Both the position numbers and the translations under genes were made by a program. A DNA stretch of 64,000 nucleotides from Trichomonas vaginalis G3. Lineage: Eukaryota > Parabasalia > Trichomonadida > Trichomonadidae. Positions 18,183 to 27,880 of the stretch are shown piece after piece (position 1 is the first letter of the stretch; each line of letters begins with the position of its first letter). Where the stretch lies: the NCBI RefSeq assembly GCF_026262505.1, contig NC_067206.1, forward strand, positions 5,360,879 through 5,424,878. The letters are read 5' to 3'. The notes beneath the pieces are model-generated. The model ran no database searches, had not been told where the DNA came from, and saw only the letters and a list, made by a program, of their open reading frames with translations.

Positions 18183-19862
18183 TTAATCATTTTTCTTTCT
18201 TTGTCTTTGGAACCATTTCTTCTTTTTCATTAATGAATTAGTAGTGTTAGTTGACTTTTGTGCGCTTGCCTGGTTCTTCATATCTTCATCATCAGCTCTA
18301 ATTGCTTCTGCTTTCAATCTCATTAACTTTTCGAATTTGTCCCTTCCTGGTTTCCCATCTCTCCAGTTCCTGTTCAACAGTCTCCAGTCACGATTCGCAT
18401 GTTTCCGTCCGTAAACGAAAGGATTGAGAATCATGTAGCCTACGAACGCCGTGAATATTATGCAGATAGAAAAGAAGCCTTTCCAGAACCTTCTCTTCTC
18501 AAATAACAAATCTAAGCTGCATCCGACGCAACAAGCGGCAAACATCAATGGAATGTGGTAATGGTATAAGAACATAGTACGGGGAACACCATAGAATGGT
18601 AAATATGAAGCCCAGTACCCAACAATAAATCTCATGGCCAGAGGGAACTTTTTCTTCGACCAAAAGCACAACATGCTTAATACTACGCCACAGAAAGTCA
18701 TAATGTAAACGAAATAGTTCCCGCAACAGTACAAACTCGGTTCTCCCCATCCTGAGTAGTAAACTATCCATTTATCGCGAAGAAGAGGCCAATCTTGGGG
18801 TCTAGTCATGCAATGGTGTGGTTCGAAGTTGATTCCGTTCGAAATATATGCTGTTGCGATGGATGAAAAAATTCTATTTAACAAAGGAGGTCTTCTGACC
18901 CATCTCATCATATTTGTCTCGTTGCCACGCTTTCTGTCGACAAGGCCGTAGAGTAGCCACTCGTAATCCCGCGTGTCGCTCGTTCCATAAGGTATAACTT
19001 GGAAATGTATGATCCAAATTGCGTAATGAACGGCCAATGATGGCCAGAATATGTTCCAGCCTCTATGTATGACTTCCGGAATGATTTTAATGTCTAATTT
19101 GTAAGTTCGAAATTCAACAATTTCAACTGCTTGAGTATACATGATGAGAATGAGAAGAGAGAGGGCAGTATTCTTAATTGAGAAGGCAAATGATATAAAA
19201 ATTGATGCAATTCGCATCCAAATGTACCATTCTTTAGCTCTTGGTTCTTTTGTAAGGAAAAGATTAATAATTATCATACTAAACATCGTGTAAAAGTGTA
19301 ATGTTCCGTCTGTATAGATGTATTTTCCTTCTCCTATCATAGAAGTCTCTACCGAAATAAGAAATCCTGAAGTAAAGGCAGCAACACGTGAAAGTAAGGC
19401 GGTTCTCATGGCTAAGTAGATAGTACATGGTACTAATGAGCTATACATGACACATGTCATACGTAGAGTAATATAATTTTCATTTCGATAGCTTCTATCT
19501 TCACCACCACCAAAAACTATACTACCGTCGTATTCTTGAAGCCAATCGAATAATGCAAATTGAAGTTTGGCAAATGGTGGATGGATATCATAAAAAAAAT
19601 TGCGAGTAATGTAGCCATTAGTAAAATTTCCGAAATGACATTCATCAAATATGATATTACTTGGATATTGAACGTTGTAAAGTCTTGCATAGTACCCGCA
19701 CATTGCTAAAATTATCATCATAAGGAGATCTCGCCAGTCTAATGCAATTTTTGAGTCGAATGGTTGAATGTAGTCATGAAATTTGTATAATCCTAGCTTA
19801 TTTATCTGCCGAAAAAACCAATCAAACATTTTTTTTTCAAAATCTGTCAAAAAAAAATTCAT
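18183..19862 (-). CDS. Protein O-mannosyltransferase (GT39) without MIR domain
   Basis: A 559-aa multi-pass membrane protein. After a first membrane segment (about residues 48-64) it has IIFDECHFGNFTNGYITRNFFYDIHPPFAKL, the PMT family landmark whose Asp-Glu pair lies at the catalytic ER-lumen face. The C-terminal part has RPQDWPLL, GNYFVY and PFYGVPRTMFLYHYHIPLMFA, matching the PMT C-terminal four-helix module. PMTs transfer mannose from dolichol-phosphate-mannose to Ser/Thr in the ER. Usual PMTs are about 700-850 aa because MIR repeats lie between the two modules; here that space (about residues 300-350) is too short for MIR. The tail is Lys/Arg-rich (KKKKWFQRQRKKN), possibly an ER-retrieval type end. 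Intact. Confidence 0.9.
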   Translation of the reverse strand: MNFFLTDFEKKMFDWFFRQINKLGLYKFHDYIQPFDSKIALDWRDLLMMIILAMCGYYARLYNVQYPSNIIFDECHFGNFTNGYITRNFFYDIHPPFAKLQFALFDWLQEYDGSIVFGGGEDRSYRNENYITLRMTCVMYSSLVPCTIYLAMRTALLSRVAAFTSGFLISVETSMIGEGKYIYTDGTLHFYTMFSMIIINLFLTKEPRAKEWYIWMRIASIFISFAFSIKNTALSLLILIMYTQAVEIVEFRTYKLDIKIIPEVIHRGWNIFWPSLAVHYAIWIIHFQVIPYGTSDTRDYEWLLYGLVDRKRGNETNMMRWVRRPPLLNRIFSSIATAYISNGINFEPHHCMTRPQDWPLLRDKWIVYYSGWGEPSLYCCGNYFVYIMTFCGVVLSMLCFWSKKKFPLAMRFIVGYWASYLPFYGVPRTMFLYHYHIPLMFAACCVGCSLDLLFEKRRFWKGFFSICIIFTAFVGYMILNPFVYGRKHANRDWRLLNRNWRDGKPGRDKFEKLMRLKAEAIRADDEDMKNQASAQKSTNTTNSLMKKKKWFQRQRKKND

Positions 19863-20647
19863 ATTTTTGAGGTGCTACACCCATAAAATCACATCAATAT
19901 TTTATATTATACTGTTCAACTATTGATAGAAAACATCTGTTAGCCAACGATTTGTAGAAATGCTGTTGCACCTCAATGATCAGTTGGTGTAGTTGATTAC
20001 TACAAAAAGAATAAGCAGTATTAGCATTTTGAATATGACAAAGTCTCTGCAGAATGAGGTAAAGTTGCTGAATACATGATCCTATCTAGAAATAGTACTG
20101 AGCAACCAATGATTAATGAGATTTCGGAGATTTTTCTTCCTGAGAATGTATATTGTATCAAATCACGAAAACTAATGTGTTTTTTAGGCATTACCGTCAG
20201 ACTGTCCCTGTTTGTGTTTAGGAGCAATCTGAAAATGGCCTAAACATAATCAAATGATTATGATCTGTACTATCTAAGATTGTGATTATTGATTTATAGA
20301 ATCACTAACTTGATATTGAAATCGCGGCTTTTTTATCTCTTTAAATCTGATATAAAATCATACAGCTTTTAATCCTTAAGACCCCATATTAATTTCCCCT
20401 TCATTTTTGATATCTCTATCTTGCTGTACATAGAGCCAAAGGCGAATTTATCTATTGTCATATGATCCAAAAATATTGGTAGGCATTTCGATATTTTCAT
20501 GGAATAAAAGCAATGCCGTATCCTTGAGGGCCCATGAAATTTAGGCGCATGATCTACTCAACTAAATAAAACTAATTAAAATAAGATATTTTTTTTAACT
20601 AACAAAAGTATAAAATATAACATAAAAAAACAATAAAATAAAATAAA
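19863..20647. other. Intergenic with a decayed coding repeat (copy 2)
   Basis: No intact gene. The segment 20395-20545 is related to 17900-18035, sharing the line ATCTTGCTGTACATAGAGC-like start, a central TATTGGT(A/T)G.. and GTATCCTTGA near the end. It reads ISILLYIEPKANLSIVI on the plus strand before breaking up. A 68-codon minus frame at 20021-20227 has no support. Confidence 0.4.
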
Positions 20648-23600
20648 TTAGTCACTTCTAACTGAAGTGAAAACTCTTGTATTCACTGTATTTGAGTTAG
20701 CGTATAAAATCTGAGCTCTTACCTGTGATTCGAGTTGTCTTTTATCTCTTTGAACTTCAGCAATTTGTATCTTTGAAGACATTTCTTGTTTCTGCAACTT
20801 CAAAGTTAAATCTGTGTTTTGTGCCTTGAATCCTTCGTTTTCTATCTGTAACCTATCAACTTCACGCTGTAATTTGTTGATAGAGTCCTTGTATTCATCA
20901 GTTTGGAATCTAATCCTTGTTAACATCGATTTTTCCATATTATCTAATTCAATCTTCATTTCTTCTTCATTTTGTTTCGCTTCTATCTTTGTATCTTCTA
21001 ATGTTTGTGTCAAGACTTTGATTTTCTTCTTCAGTTTTGTTCTGTTTCTTCTTAATTTTTCAATATACTTCCTGAAAATTTCTAATTGAGAAGTTAAAGA
21101 CTCTGAACCTTTGTTTTGGATTACTAAGTCATTTTGTGCCTTCCTTAAATCATTGTTAACTGTTTCTATCTGTAATTGGAGGCTGTGAATTGAATCATCT
21201 CTTGATTTCATTTGATTTGCAGTTTCTGTACGATATTTTTGTTCCAAAGCATCTCGTTCTTTATCAAACTTGGATCTTTCTTCATTAATTTGTGATTTTT
21301 GCCTTTCAAGTTCATTATTCAAATTAATAATTTGATTTTTTAGGTCATTTAGTTGGTTTGTTAAGCTTTCCTTCTCTAGTTCAAGCTTGTTGATGGTTTT
21401 CTGATCTTCCAAGTTTTGATTTCTGCATTGTTCCAGTTTATCATTTGAAATCAACAAATTTTGATTGAGATTTTCTATTTGTGATCTTCCCTGTTGCAGA
21501 TCTTCTGTTATTTTAGTGATGTTTCTGTTCAATGCATCGATTTCATTTGATTTTTGTTCAGTTATTTGTTGAATCAAAATTTCTTTCTGTTGTAATGCAG
21601 AAGTTGAATCTTCAATTGTCTTCTTAGCACTTTGTATTTCTTTCTGGTAGTTTTCATTATGATTTGTCAGCTTTTGAACTGTTGATACGACATCATTAAT
21701 ATTTTTAATGTTTAATGTCGAACAAACCTTTCCAACATCTAATTTCAGTTCATTCAGATGCTGAATTGTTGATTTAATCATCTCAACTAACCTTCCAAAA
21801 TTAATATTTGCTTCATCATCAGAAGAATTCTGGTTTCCAATGAGTCCTCGCACTTGTTCTCTCATTTGATTAGTTTTTGCTACACTTTCATCCACAATTT
21901 TTTGGATTTTGTCCCGATATCTGTCGACAAGCATCACAATTGCTATTTCTAGCTTATCTCTATCAGACATCTTTGGTCCATTTATCTTTGGCATGAGCTC
22001 TGTAATGAAATCTTGCGATAAATGGAGGTTCGACCAGTTAATTGGGTTCACAAACATGACTTGTTTCTTAATCTTTGCTTGTGCTTGTTTTAACTTGAGC
22101 TGGAGTGTTTTAATTGTTCCTACGGCTTCTTTTAGTTTGTTCTGTTTGTCGTCAATGACTTTTTTCAGCTTAGAAATTTCGTCATTCGTCGATTTCTTCT
22201 GTTTTTCAATGTATTTCTTGGAATTCTTGATATCTTCTAGCATTCTTTCCTTTTCTTTTGCAAATTCTTTGCGCTCTTCTTCAAATTTTTCTTGTAATAA
22301 GTTATATTCCGCTGAAAATTGTTTTTTCATTTCATTTTTATCTGATTCTTGCTGGGATTTGGCTTCTTCAAGTTTCTTCTTATATTCGTTGTCAGAGTTC
22401 TTTGCTTTGTTGATTGTTTCTTCGAGTTTTTCTTTTAATTGACGTAATTCTTCATCATTTTCTGATTTAATTGTAGAATTTGCTTCAGAAATTGGTTTGG
22501 AATATGATAAATTGGCTGTTTGTTCTAATGATGCTCTTGTTTGCTCTAATTCATGTTGAAGATTCATATTCTTCGCCCTTTCTATTGCAAGTTCATCAAT
22601 CAATGAGTTTCTCATATTCTGTGCATTTTCTAATTGATGTTGGAGCTCTGAAACATTGTCTTCATTGCGATTTGAAGAGAAAATTTCAGATGTTGTCGGA
22701 GTTACGTAATTTTGATTGGTATTCACACTTCCTGTAGGCGAAGGTGTTGGTCTTTCTGTTGTTTCGCTTCTTCTGAATGTAGAATCCTCAGAAGCAGGAA
22801 GAATTGGAGTTTGAGGAATATTATTTGAAATTTCTGGAGTTGTGACTTGAGAAAATGATTTTTCAATCGGTGGTGGAGTTCTAATAGAAGATTTCTCAGT
22901 GTTATTGCTTGTTTTAATAGTAGGAGTCTCATTAAACTCTTGAATTTGAGAAATTTGATCTGTTAAGCTTTTGATGCTCTCTTTTGCTGCATCTTTTTGT
23001 GCATGGTATTTTGCTTTGAGCATTTGTATTTTATCTTTCAAAGTTTGCATTTCATTTTGCATTTGAAGTTCGTATTGAATTTTTTCCTTCTTTCTGTCTT
23101 CTTCATGACTACCTAGGAATTCTCTAAGGCCTTGTAAGTTTAAAAATGCTTCTCCATAAATATCTGATGCAATTGATAATAAATTTGCAATTTGTGTCTT
23201 AGAAAGCTCAAATTCGGATGACATAGAATCGTAATTTTCTTGTAGTTGGAGATTTTGGAATTTTAATTGTTTGATTTGTGATTCATATTTTTGTTTCATA
23301 GGATTTATTGTTTGTTGGAGTTCGTAAATAGATCTTTTGCATTCCTCTTCTGTACTTTGTTTCGAATTTATTGCTATCTTTAATCTATGCCCTAAATCTT
23401 CTTTTTCTTGATGTAAACTCAGTATAGTTTTGTTTAATTGCTCTATTTCGGTGATTTTTGAGTCATAATTCTTATTAATGTCGAGTACTTTCTCTAATTG
23501 TTCTTTTAAACTACGAATTTGCGCAATATAAATTTCGTTTTCTTCGGAAATTTGAGCATTTTCACGTTTTGCGTAATGGAGACTACGGATTGGTGTTTCT

Positions 23601-23650
23601 GAGTTAAGTTCACACGGCAAATCCGTATCAGAAATGAAAGAAGTAGACAT
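20648..23650 (-). CDS. Large coiled-coil protein (1000 aa)
   Basis: An intact frame of exactly 1000 codons plus stop. Heptad-rich coiled coil covers about residues 25-250, 325-530 and 640-970, with Leu/Ile/Gln/Glu/Lys dominance. A Pro/Ser/Thr-rich segment at about 255-320 carries several S/T-P sites (TPPPIEKS, TPEIS, TPSPTGS), a likely phosphorylated hinge. A short non-coil stretch at about 540-600 (MFVNPINWSNLHLSQDFITEL) breaks the rod. No GRIP, kinesin or other head domain is visible. Proteins of this build act as cytoskeletal, basal-body or Golgi tethers, but no specific assignment can be made. ATG 23650 is chosen because no other Met lies upstream in frame. Confidence 0.85.
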   Translation of the reverse strand: MSTSFISDTDLPCELNSETPIRSLHYAKRENAQISEENEIYIAQIRSLKEQLEKVLDINKNYDSKITEIEQLNKTILSLHQEKEDLGHRLKIAINSKQSTEEECKRSIYELQQTINPMKQKYESQIKQLKFQNLQLQENYDSMSSEFELSKTQIANLLSIASDIYGEAFLNLQGLREFLGSHEEDRKKEKIQYELQMQNEMQTLKDKIQMLKAKYHAQKDAAKESIKSLTDQISQIQEFNETPTIKTSNNTEKSSIRTPPPIEKSFSQVTTPEISNNIPQTPILPASEDSTFRRSETTERPTPSPTGSVNTNQNYVTPTTSEIFSSNRNEDNVSELQHQLENAQNMRNSLIDELAIERAKNMNLQHELEQTRASLEQTANLSYSKPISEANSTIKSENDEELRQLKEKLEETINKAKNSDNEYKKKLEEAKSQQESDKNEMKKQFSAEYNLLQEKFEEERKEFAKEKERMLEDIKNSKKYIEKQKKSTNDEISKLKKVIDDKQNKLKEAVGTIKTLQLKLKQAQAKIKKQVMFVNPINWSNLHLSQDFITELMPKINGPKMSDRDKLEIAIVMLVDRYRDKIQKIVDESVAKTNQMREQVRGLIGNQNSSDDEANINFGRLVEMIKSTIQHLNELKLDVGKVCSTLNIKNINDVVSTVQKLTNHNENYQKEIQSAKKTIEDSTSALQQKEILIQQITEQKSNEIDALNRNITKITEDLQQGRSQIENLNQNLLISNDKLEQCRNQNLEDQKTINKLELEKESLTNQLNDLKNQIINLNNELERQKSQINEERSKFDKERDALEQKYRTETANQMKSRDDSIHSLQLQIETVNNDLRKAQNDLVIQNKGSESLTSQLEIFRKYIEKLRRNRTKLKKKIKVLTQTLEDTKIEAKQNEEEMKIELDNMEKSMLTRIRFQTDEYKDSINKLQREVDRLQIENEGFKAQNTDLTLKLQKQEMSSKIQIAEVQRDKRQLESQVRAQILYANSNTVNTRVFTSVRSD

Positions 23651-23952
23651 AAATTAATTTTGAGACTGTTTAAAAATGCAAAAATTTATGGAATACAGAG
23701 ATTTTCATTGCCTGTATTAGAATATTCAAAAGCAAATTGAAAGAAAATTGTAGCCTCATGATGCTCAGCAAAGAGCCCAGTTGACAAGAGAATGCAATCA
23801 AAACGAAAGGGAAGAATTCCAAATTGATATTGTGATCAAAAAGAAAAAGAATTCTTCTGAAAGTTCCTAACTCAGTCGCAAACAAGTACTCTATGTTAAA
23901 GGCATGGAAATTACAACAATTCGTTGAAAAAAAAATTCAGAAAAGAAAAAAA

Positions 23953-24024
23953 TGTCCCAGGCCAGAATCGAACTGGCCTCTGATCCGTGTCAAGGATCTA
24001 TTCTAACCAATATACTACTGGGAC
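23953..24024 (-). tRNA. tRNA-Val (anticodon GAC)
   Basis: A 72-nt cloverleaf on the minus strand. The acceptor stem pairs GTCCCAG with CTGGGAC and the discriminator is A. The D-arm contains GGTTAGA, with a mismatch at 12-23. The anticodon stem is a perfect GATCC/GGATC with loop TTGACAC, giving anticodon GAC (valine, GUC). The T-arm is GCCAG-TTCGATT-CTGGC. There is no intron and no encoded CCA. Internal A and B boxes (TAGTATATTGG, GTTCGATTC) are present. Valine is read from the anticodon alone. Confidence 0.88.
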
Positions 24025-24222
24025 TCTTCGAAAATCAAATTTCTATTTTACCTAAAATAATTATAAAATCATTCCAATTATTTTCCATGCAATAATCTAA
24101 TACAATAAACACCTTTGTCCTTCTATTTTCTGAAAAACTAAAAAATTTTACAAATTTTAGTATTTTTTTTTGGAAAATCTAAGTATTCAATAGTAATTGG
24201 TTAAATATATAGTAAATAATCT

Positions 24223-25821
24223 TTATTCAACAAAATCAGTATACTTCGAAAGGAGTCCTTCGACCATTTGTTTCATTGCATCAAATCTGAGTGGATCTCC
24301 TTGAACTTCGCTCAAAGTAACAGAACAAGCAGTTCTCTTAACCTTTTTAACTGTAACAAAGAAGAAAGACTCTGCATCTGTATCTCTGAGCATGAAAAGC
24401 TGATCGTTGGGGAAAAACCAGTCGATATTTCTCTGTTTGTACTCCTGTTGTAACTGAGCGCAAACTTCGTGTGCCGGAGCAACTTTTAGAGGGAATTTGA
24501 AGGTTGTTTCCTCATCCATCTGATTAAGATCGTCATCTTTGACTAAACCCCAAGCCTGGCTTTCCTTAAAGCTCTCGTACATACTTGTACCCGCTGTAGC
24601 TTCAATAACAGGTGAAGTATGGCCCATTGATGCTGGCATAAATCCGACAAGAGAGCCAACTTCTGTATGGAGTGGATCCGATGCAGCATCTGGTGGAGAT
24701 GGTGACCATGGTAAGGAAGTTAAGTCTGTTCTGCGTGAATAAAGGCCGTGGAAGAGTTTTGCGGATGTCGGACCTTCAGAAGTGAGTTCTTCTTTGATTT
24801 GTTCGTCACTTTCGTATCCGACATTTTTGAGAAGCTTGAAGAACTCTGGATCTTGGATATCCATCGGTGCATCTAACGGTGGATGAGGTAATGGACGAGG
24901 GAAGATATATCCTTCAGGGTAGTAGAGATGGAATGCTGGATGTTGTTTGATCTGTTCGATTGTAAAGCGTTTTGTGACATCAACGACAAGTATTTTGCTG
25001 ATTAAATCTTTAATTGGCTCTGACGCGATATTTGGCATCTTGTAAATGCCTGTCTTGACTTTGGTAAGAACTGTTCTGACTGATGGATCATCAAATGGTA
25101 AATATCCCTGTGTGTTAGTAAAATTATTTTCAAAAATTTCGATAAAATTTCATAAAATTACGGTAAAAAGCTAAATTAGCCCGTAATTAAATGAAATTAT
25201 CGAAGGTAAATAGGTACATACTGCAACAAGCGCAAATAAAATTACGCCGCAACTCCAAACATCAGCAATTCGTCCATCATACTGCTGACCGCGAATAACT
25301 TCTGGAGCAGCATAATGTGGCGATCCACAAGATGTTTTGGCTGTATTTGTTTTCATCCAACGAGCGAAGCCGAAATCTGCAATCTTGAGATTCTCGTCTT
25401 CGTCTATGAGTATATTTTCTGGCTTAAGATCTCTGTGGCAAATAGAATTCGCGTGTAAATACTCAATTCCGTAAATAATTTGTCTGAAAAAGTGTAAAGC
25501 TGTTTCTGGTTTGAGGAAACGACGAGATACTAAATAATCGAATAGTTCTCCCTTGGGAGCGTATTCTAAAATCATATATAAGTGATTTGTACTTTCGTAG
25601 ACTTCATATAACTCAATTAAATATGGATGTTTCAAGAATTGCATTAGTGCTATCTCTCTCATGATTTTGCGCTTAAAATCTTGTTTTTCGAATGATTCTT
25701 TTTTAATTACTTTTATTGCGACTTTTTTACCTGTATCTGGATCACTACAGAGTTTAACCTTTGCTGATGTTCCTTCTCCTAGGTCTTTAATTACAGTGTA
25801 CTTGCCGATCTTTTCACTCAT
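24223..25821 (-). CDS. AMPK/BRSK-type Ser/Thr protein kinase, two exons
   Basis: Exon 1 is 25821-25222, exon 2 is 25107-24223; spliced length 494 aa. Exon 1 carries the kinase lobes: GEGTSAKVKL (Gly loop), VAIKVIKK (ATP Lys), HRDLKPEN (catalytic loop), DFGFA, and TSCGSPHYAAPE, whose Thr is the activation-loop phosphosite. Exon 2 completes the domain (GYLPFDDPSVRTVL, LLVVDVTKR) and adds a UBA-like segment (DPEFFKLLKNVGYESDEQIKEEL) as in AMPK-related kinases, then a C-terminal KA1-like region (FKFPLKVAPAHEVCAQLQQEY, FFVTVKKVKRT). Likely cytosolic, activated by an upstream kinase. The splice junction restores frame exactly (LVA/GYLPF). The gene is complete. Confidence 0.92.
25108..25221 (-). other. 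Spliceosomal intron, 114 nt
   Basis: On the minus strand it starts GTATGT at 25221 and ends ACTAACACACAG at 25108. These are the trichomonad intron signals, with branch-point motif and 3' splice site fused. The intron contains in-frame stops, so unspliced mRNA gives a kinase cut off after LVA. It is the only convincing intron in the window. Confidence 0.93.
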
Positions 25822-26203
25822 TTATTAATTTTTTTTTATTTTTTTTTTGAAGGTGGATAAAAAAAAATTCATTTTTATTACATCATTTTATACATTTGCC
25901 TGTAAATGTTCACGGGATAATTCCTGACAGATGAGTAATTGGTTTGCCATTCATGAATTTTTGGGATTTGTCCGTATTGAGGGAGCAAAAGTAAATTGAT
26001 ATGAAATGATTAATACAGTTAAATTACCTGTTGTGTAACTGTATTCTGACTATAATCTGCTTTAATTCACTATCAAACGTGATATTTTCCATACATTTCT
26101 TGTACCCAGATTTGCCTTACTTTTACCACCTCTCTAAAGCTGGGGACACCGCCTATCGTTGGGAGTAGCTATTAAATAGAACCACCAAGGGTATTTTTCG
26201 AAC

Positions 26204-26274
26204 TGCTGGTGTAATGTAGTGGAAACATTCGACATAATGATTCATTATGCCAAGGTTTGATTCTCATTTAGCCA
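26204..26274 (+). pseudogene. tRNA-like relic
   Basis: A 71-nt segment starts GCTGGTGTAATGTAGTGG, with an A-box-like TGTAATGTAGTGG, contains a strong 7-bp hairpin CATAATG/CATTATG at the anticodon-arm place, and has a B-box-like GGTTTGATTC before TTTAGCCA. The acceptor stem pairs only partly, the T-stem hardly at all, and the anticodon loop lacks U33 whichever register is tried. It looks like a decayed tRNA gene or tRNA-derived sequence rather than a working tRNA. Confidence 0.35.
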
Positions 26275-27077
26275 ATTTTTTTCTTTTTTGGATCATGAAT
26301 TTTTTTTTGGGTCACTATAAGATTTGTTTCATGTTCTAAATCTGCTGCATATGTAATCTATTTTTATTTACCTATTTTTTAAAAATCTATTGGATTGCCA
26401 AATTTGAATATATTTAAAATCATAAAAATCCAAAAAAACTATAAATATATGTTTTATGCATAGTGCCGATACTCAAATATCAGATTACTTAGATCCATGA
26501 ATAATATCCGAATTTTTTTTCTTAAAATTAAACTTCAAAACTTCTTGCAATCTTATTCTTAATCAATTGTAAATTTTTAAAACCATTTTTTAAAATAATT
26601 TTGCGTAAATTTTATTCTCATGTTGTTTTAATCGAAAATTGATACATTTTCAAAAAAATAATATTGACTTATGAAATTCATTTTTAAGGTGAAATAGTAT
26701 TGTTTTTATTAAAGTATATGAATAATATATAAAAAATTAATGAATAATATAAGCAGATTTTTAGTTTACAAAACAAATATGAGCAATGCAATTTCAAACT
26801 TTTGCTGGCAATTTCGATATTGCTTAAGTTTGTAGTATTTGTGATACCTATAACATCGGCTTAATCAAAATTCGATTTTTCTTATGAGTTATTGAGAAAA
26901 TTTGATTGCAATGAGAAGGATTTCGACGTTTTTGATAAACTAAGAGCTGAGCTTTAGGGGTTCAGTTCATTTATGGCTGTAGTTTGATGCGTAGATCTCT
27001 TTTTTATTGTAAATTCTTTCAGCATGGAGATCGAGAATGAATCTTTTGAGAACTTTATGAGTTTTTACACCCGTAAA

Positions 27078-27340
27078 GAGGTCCTTCGAGGAAAGATAGT
27101 CCAGACTACATGAAGATGTGGGTTAACCAAAAAAATCCGATGGTTTCCCCATATTCATGTAGATCTTCGAAAAAATGAGCACCAAAAAAGCCAAAAAAAT
27201 AGGCTTTTTATTGGATTTGTACACTAGATCAATAATCTATTTAGGATCTGACACTCTTTTTAGCCAGAGATATGAGGTCCTTTCTAGGAAAACGATCTAT
27301 TCATCCATAAAAAAAAAGAATTATCGTTTTCCCCAGAAAT
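27078..27340. repeat. Two related hairpin-forming segments
   Basis: Both start with GAGGTCCTT (27078 and 27274, the second with one more T before CTAGG). The first forms CTACATGAAGATGTGGG (27106-27122) against CCCCATATTCATGTAG (27147-27162), with an inner AACC/GGTT pairing. The second forms a perfect 10-bp stem, GGAAAACGAT (27287-27296) against ATCGTTTTCC (27323-27332). They could be a non-coding RNA or remains of a palindromic element; no family is recognised. Confidence 0.45.
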
Positions 27341-27880
27341 TACATGGGGAGTGGTAAAAGTAAGGAAAATCTGGGTAATTTCTTTACGAAGCTTTTAGGA
27401 ACTTTGCAAATAATTTAACTAAGCTACTATCTCATAGAATCTAAGGATTTCGAATTCGATATCGAATCATATTTACACCTCAAATCAGAATTCTGCTATG
27501 TGAACGAAAGCGCATAAAGCCGTATATTATTAAAAGATCGTTCAGGTGGAATATATGATCTTATCAAATGAAATCATGTATCTATTATATGATTTGAAGA
27601 ATTTCAACTCAAAAAATGCAATCACTATCCTTCATTTTAAATGATTAGTTGATGAAAACCTCTCATTATTGATAACTTCAAGTGAATTCTGAATGGACAA
27701 TTTATCAAATCAATCATTTGCCTGTATAAAATATTCATCAATCCTATGCCGGATCAATAATCACTGATAAATGTTCAAGTGAAATCATACGTTTGCTATA
27801 AATGTCCAGAATAAAATTGTAAACGGCAATGTCCATTGAAAATTGAGAAAGCGAAAAACGAACCGTTCCGACCACCTAAG

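Larger units (their letters stand above)
25822..27880. other. Intergenic, 2 kb, with a tRNA-like relic and two hairpins
   Basis: No protein gene is recognised. Features noted separately are a tRNA-like segment at 26204-26274 and structured repeats at 27078-27340. The rest is AT-rich. A 60-codon frame at 27175-27357 overlaps the hairpins and is probably chance. Confidence 0.5.

Noticed and set aside
20021-20227. 68-codon minus frame upstream of the PMT gene.
   Set aside because: No domain or initiator and it lies in a stretch with decayed repeats.
20814-22737. Plus-strand frames inside the coiled-coil gene (20814-21089, 21909-22442, 22480-22737).
   Set aside because: Phe/Leu/Ser-rich antisense shadows of a Lys/Glu/Gln-rich coiled coil.
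27836-27880. Extending CCT1 upstream to 27836.
   Set aside because: That codon is TTG and the extra residues have no counterpart in the family; ATG at 27881 gives the usual length.
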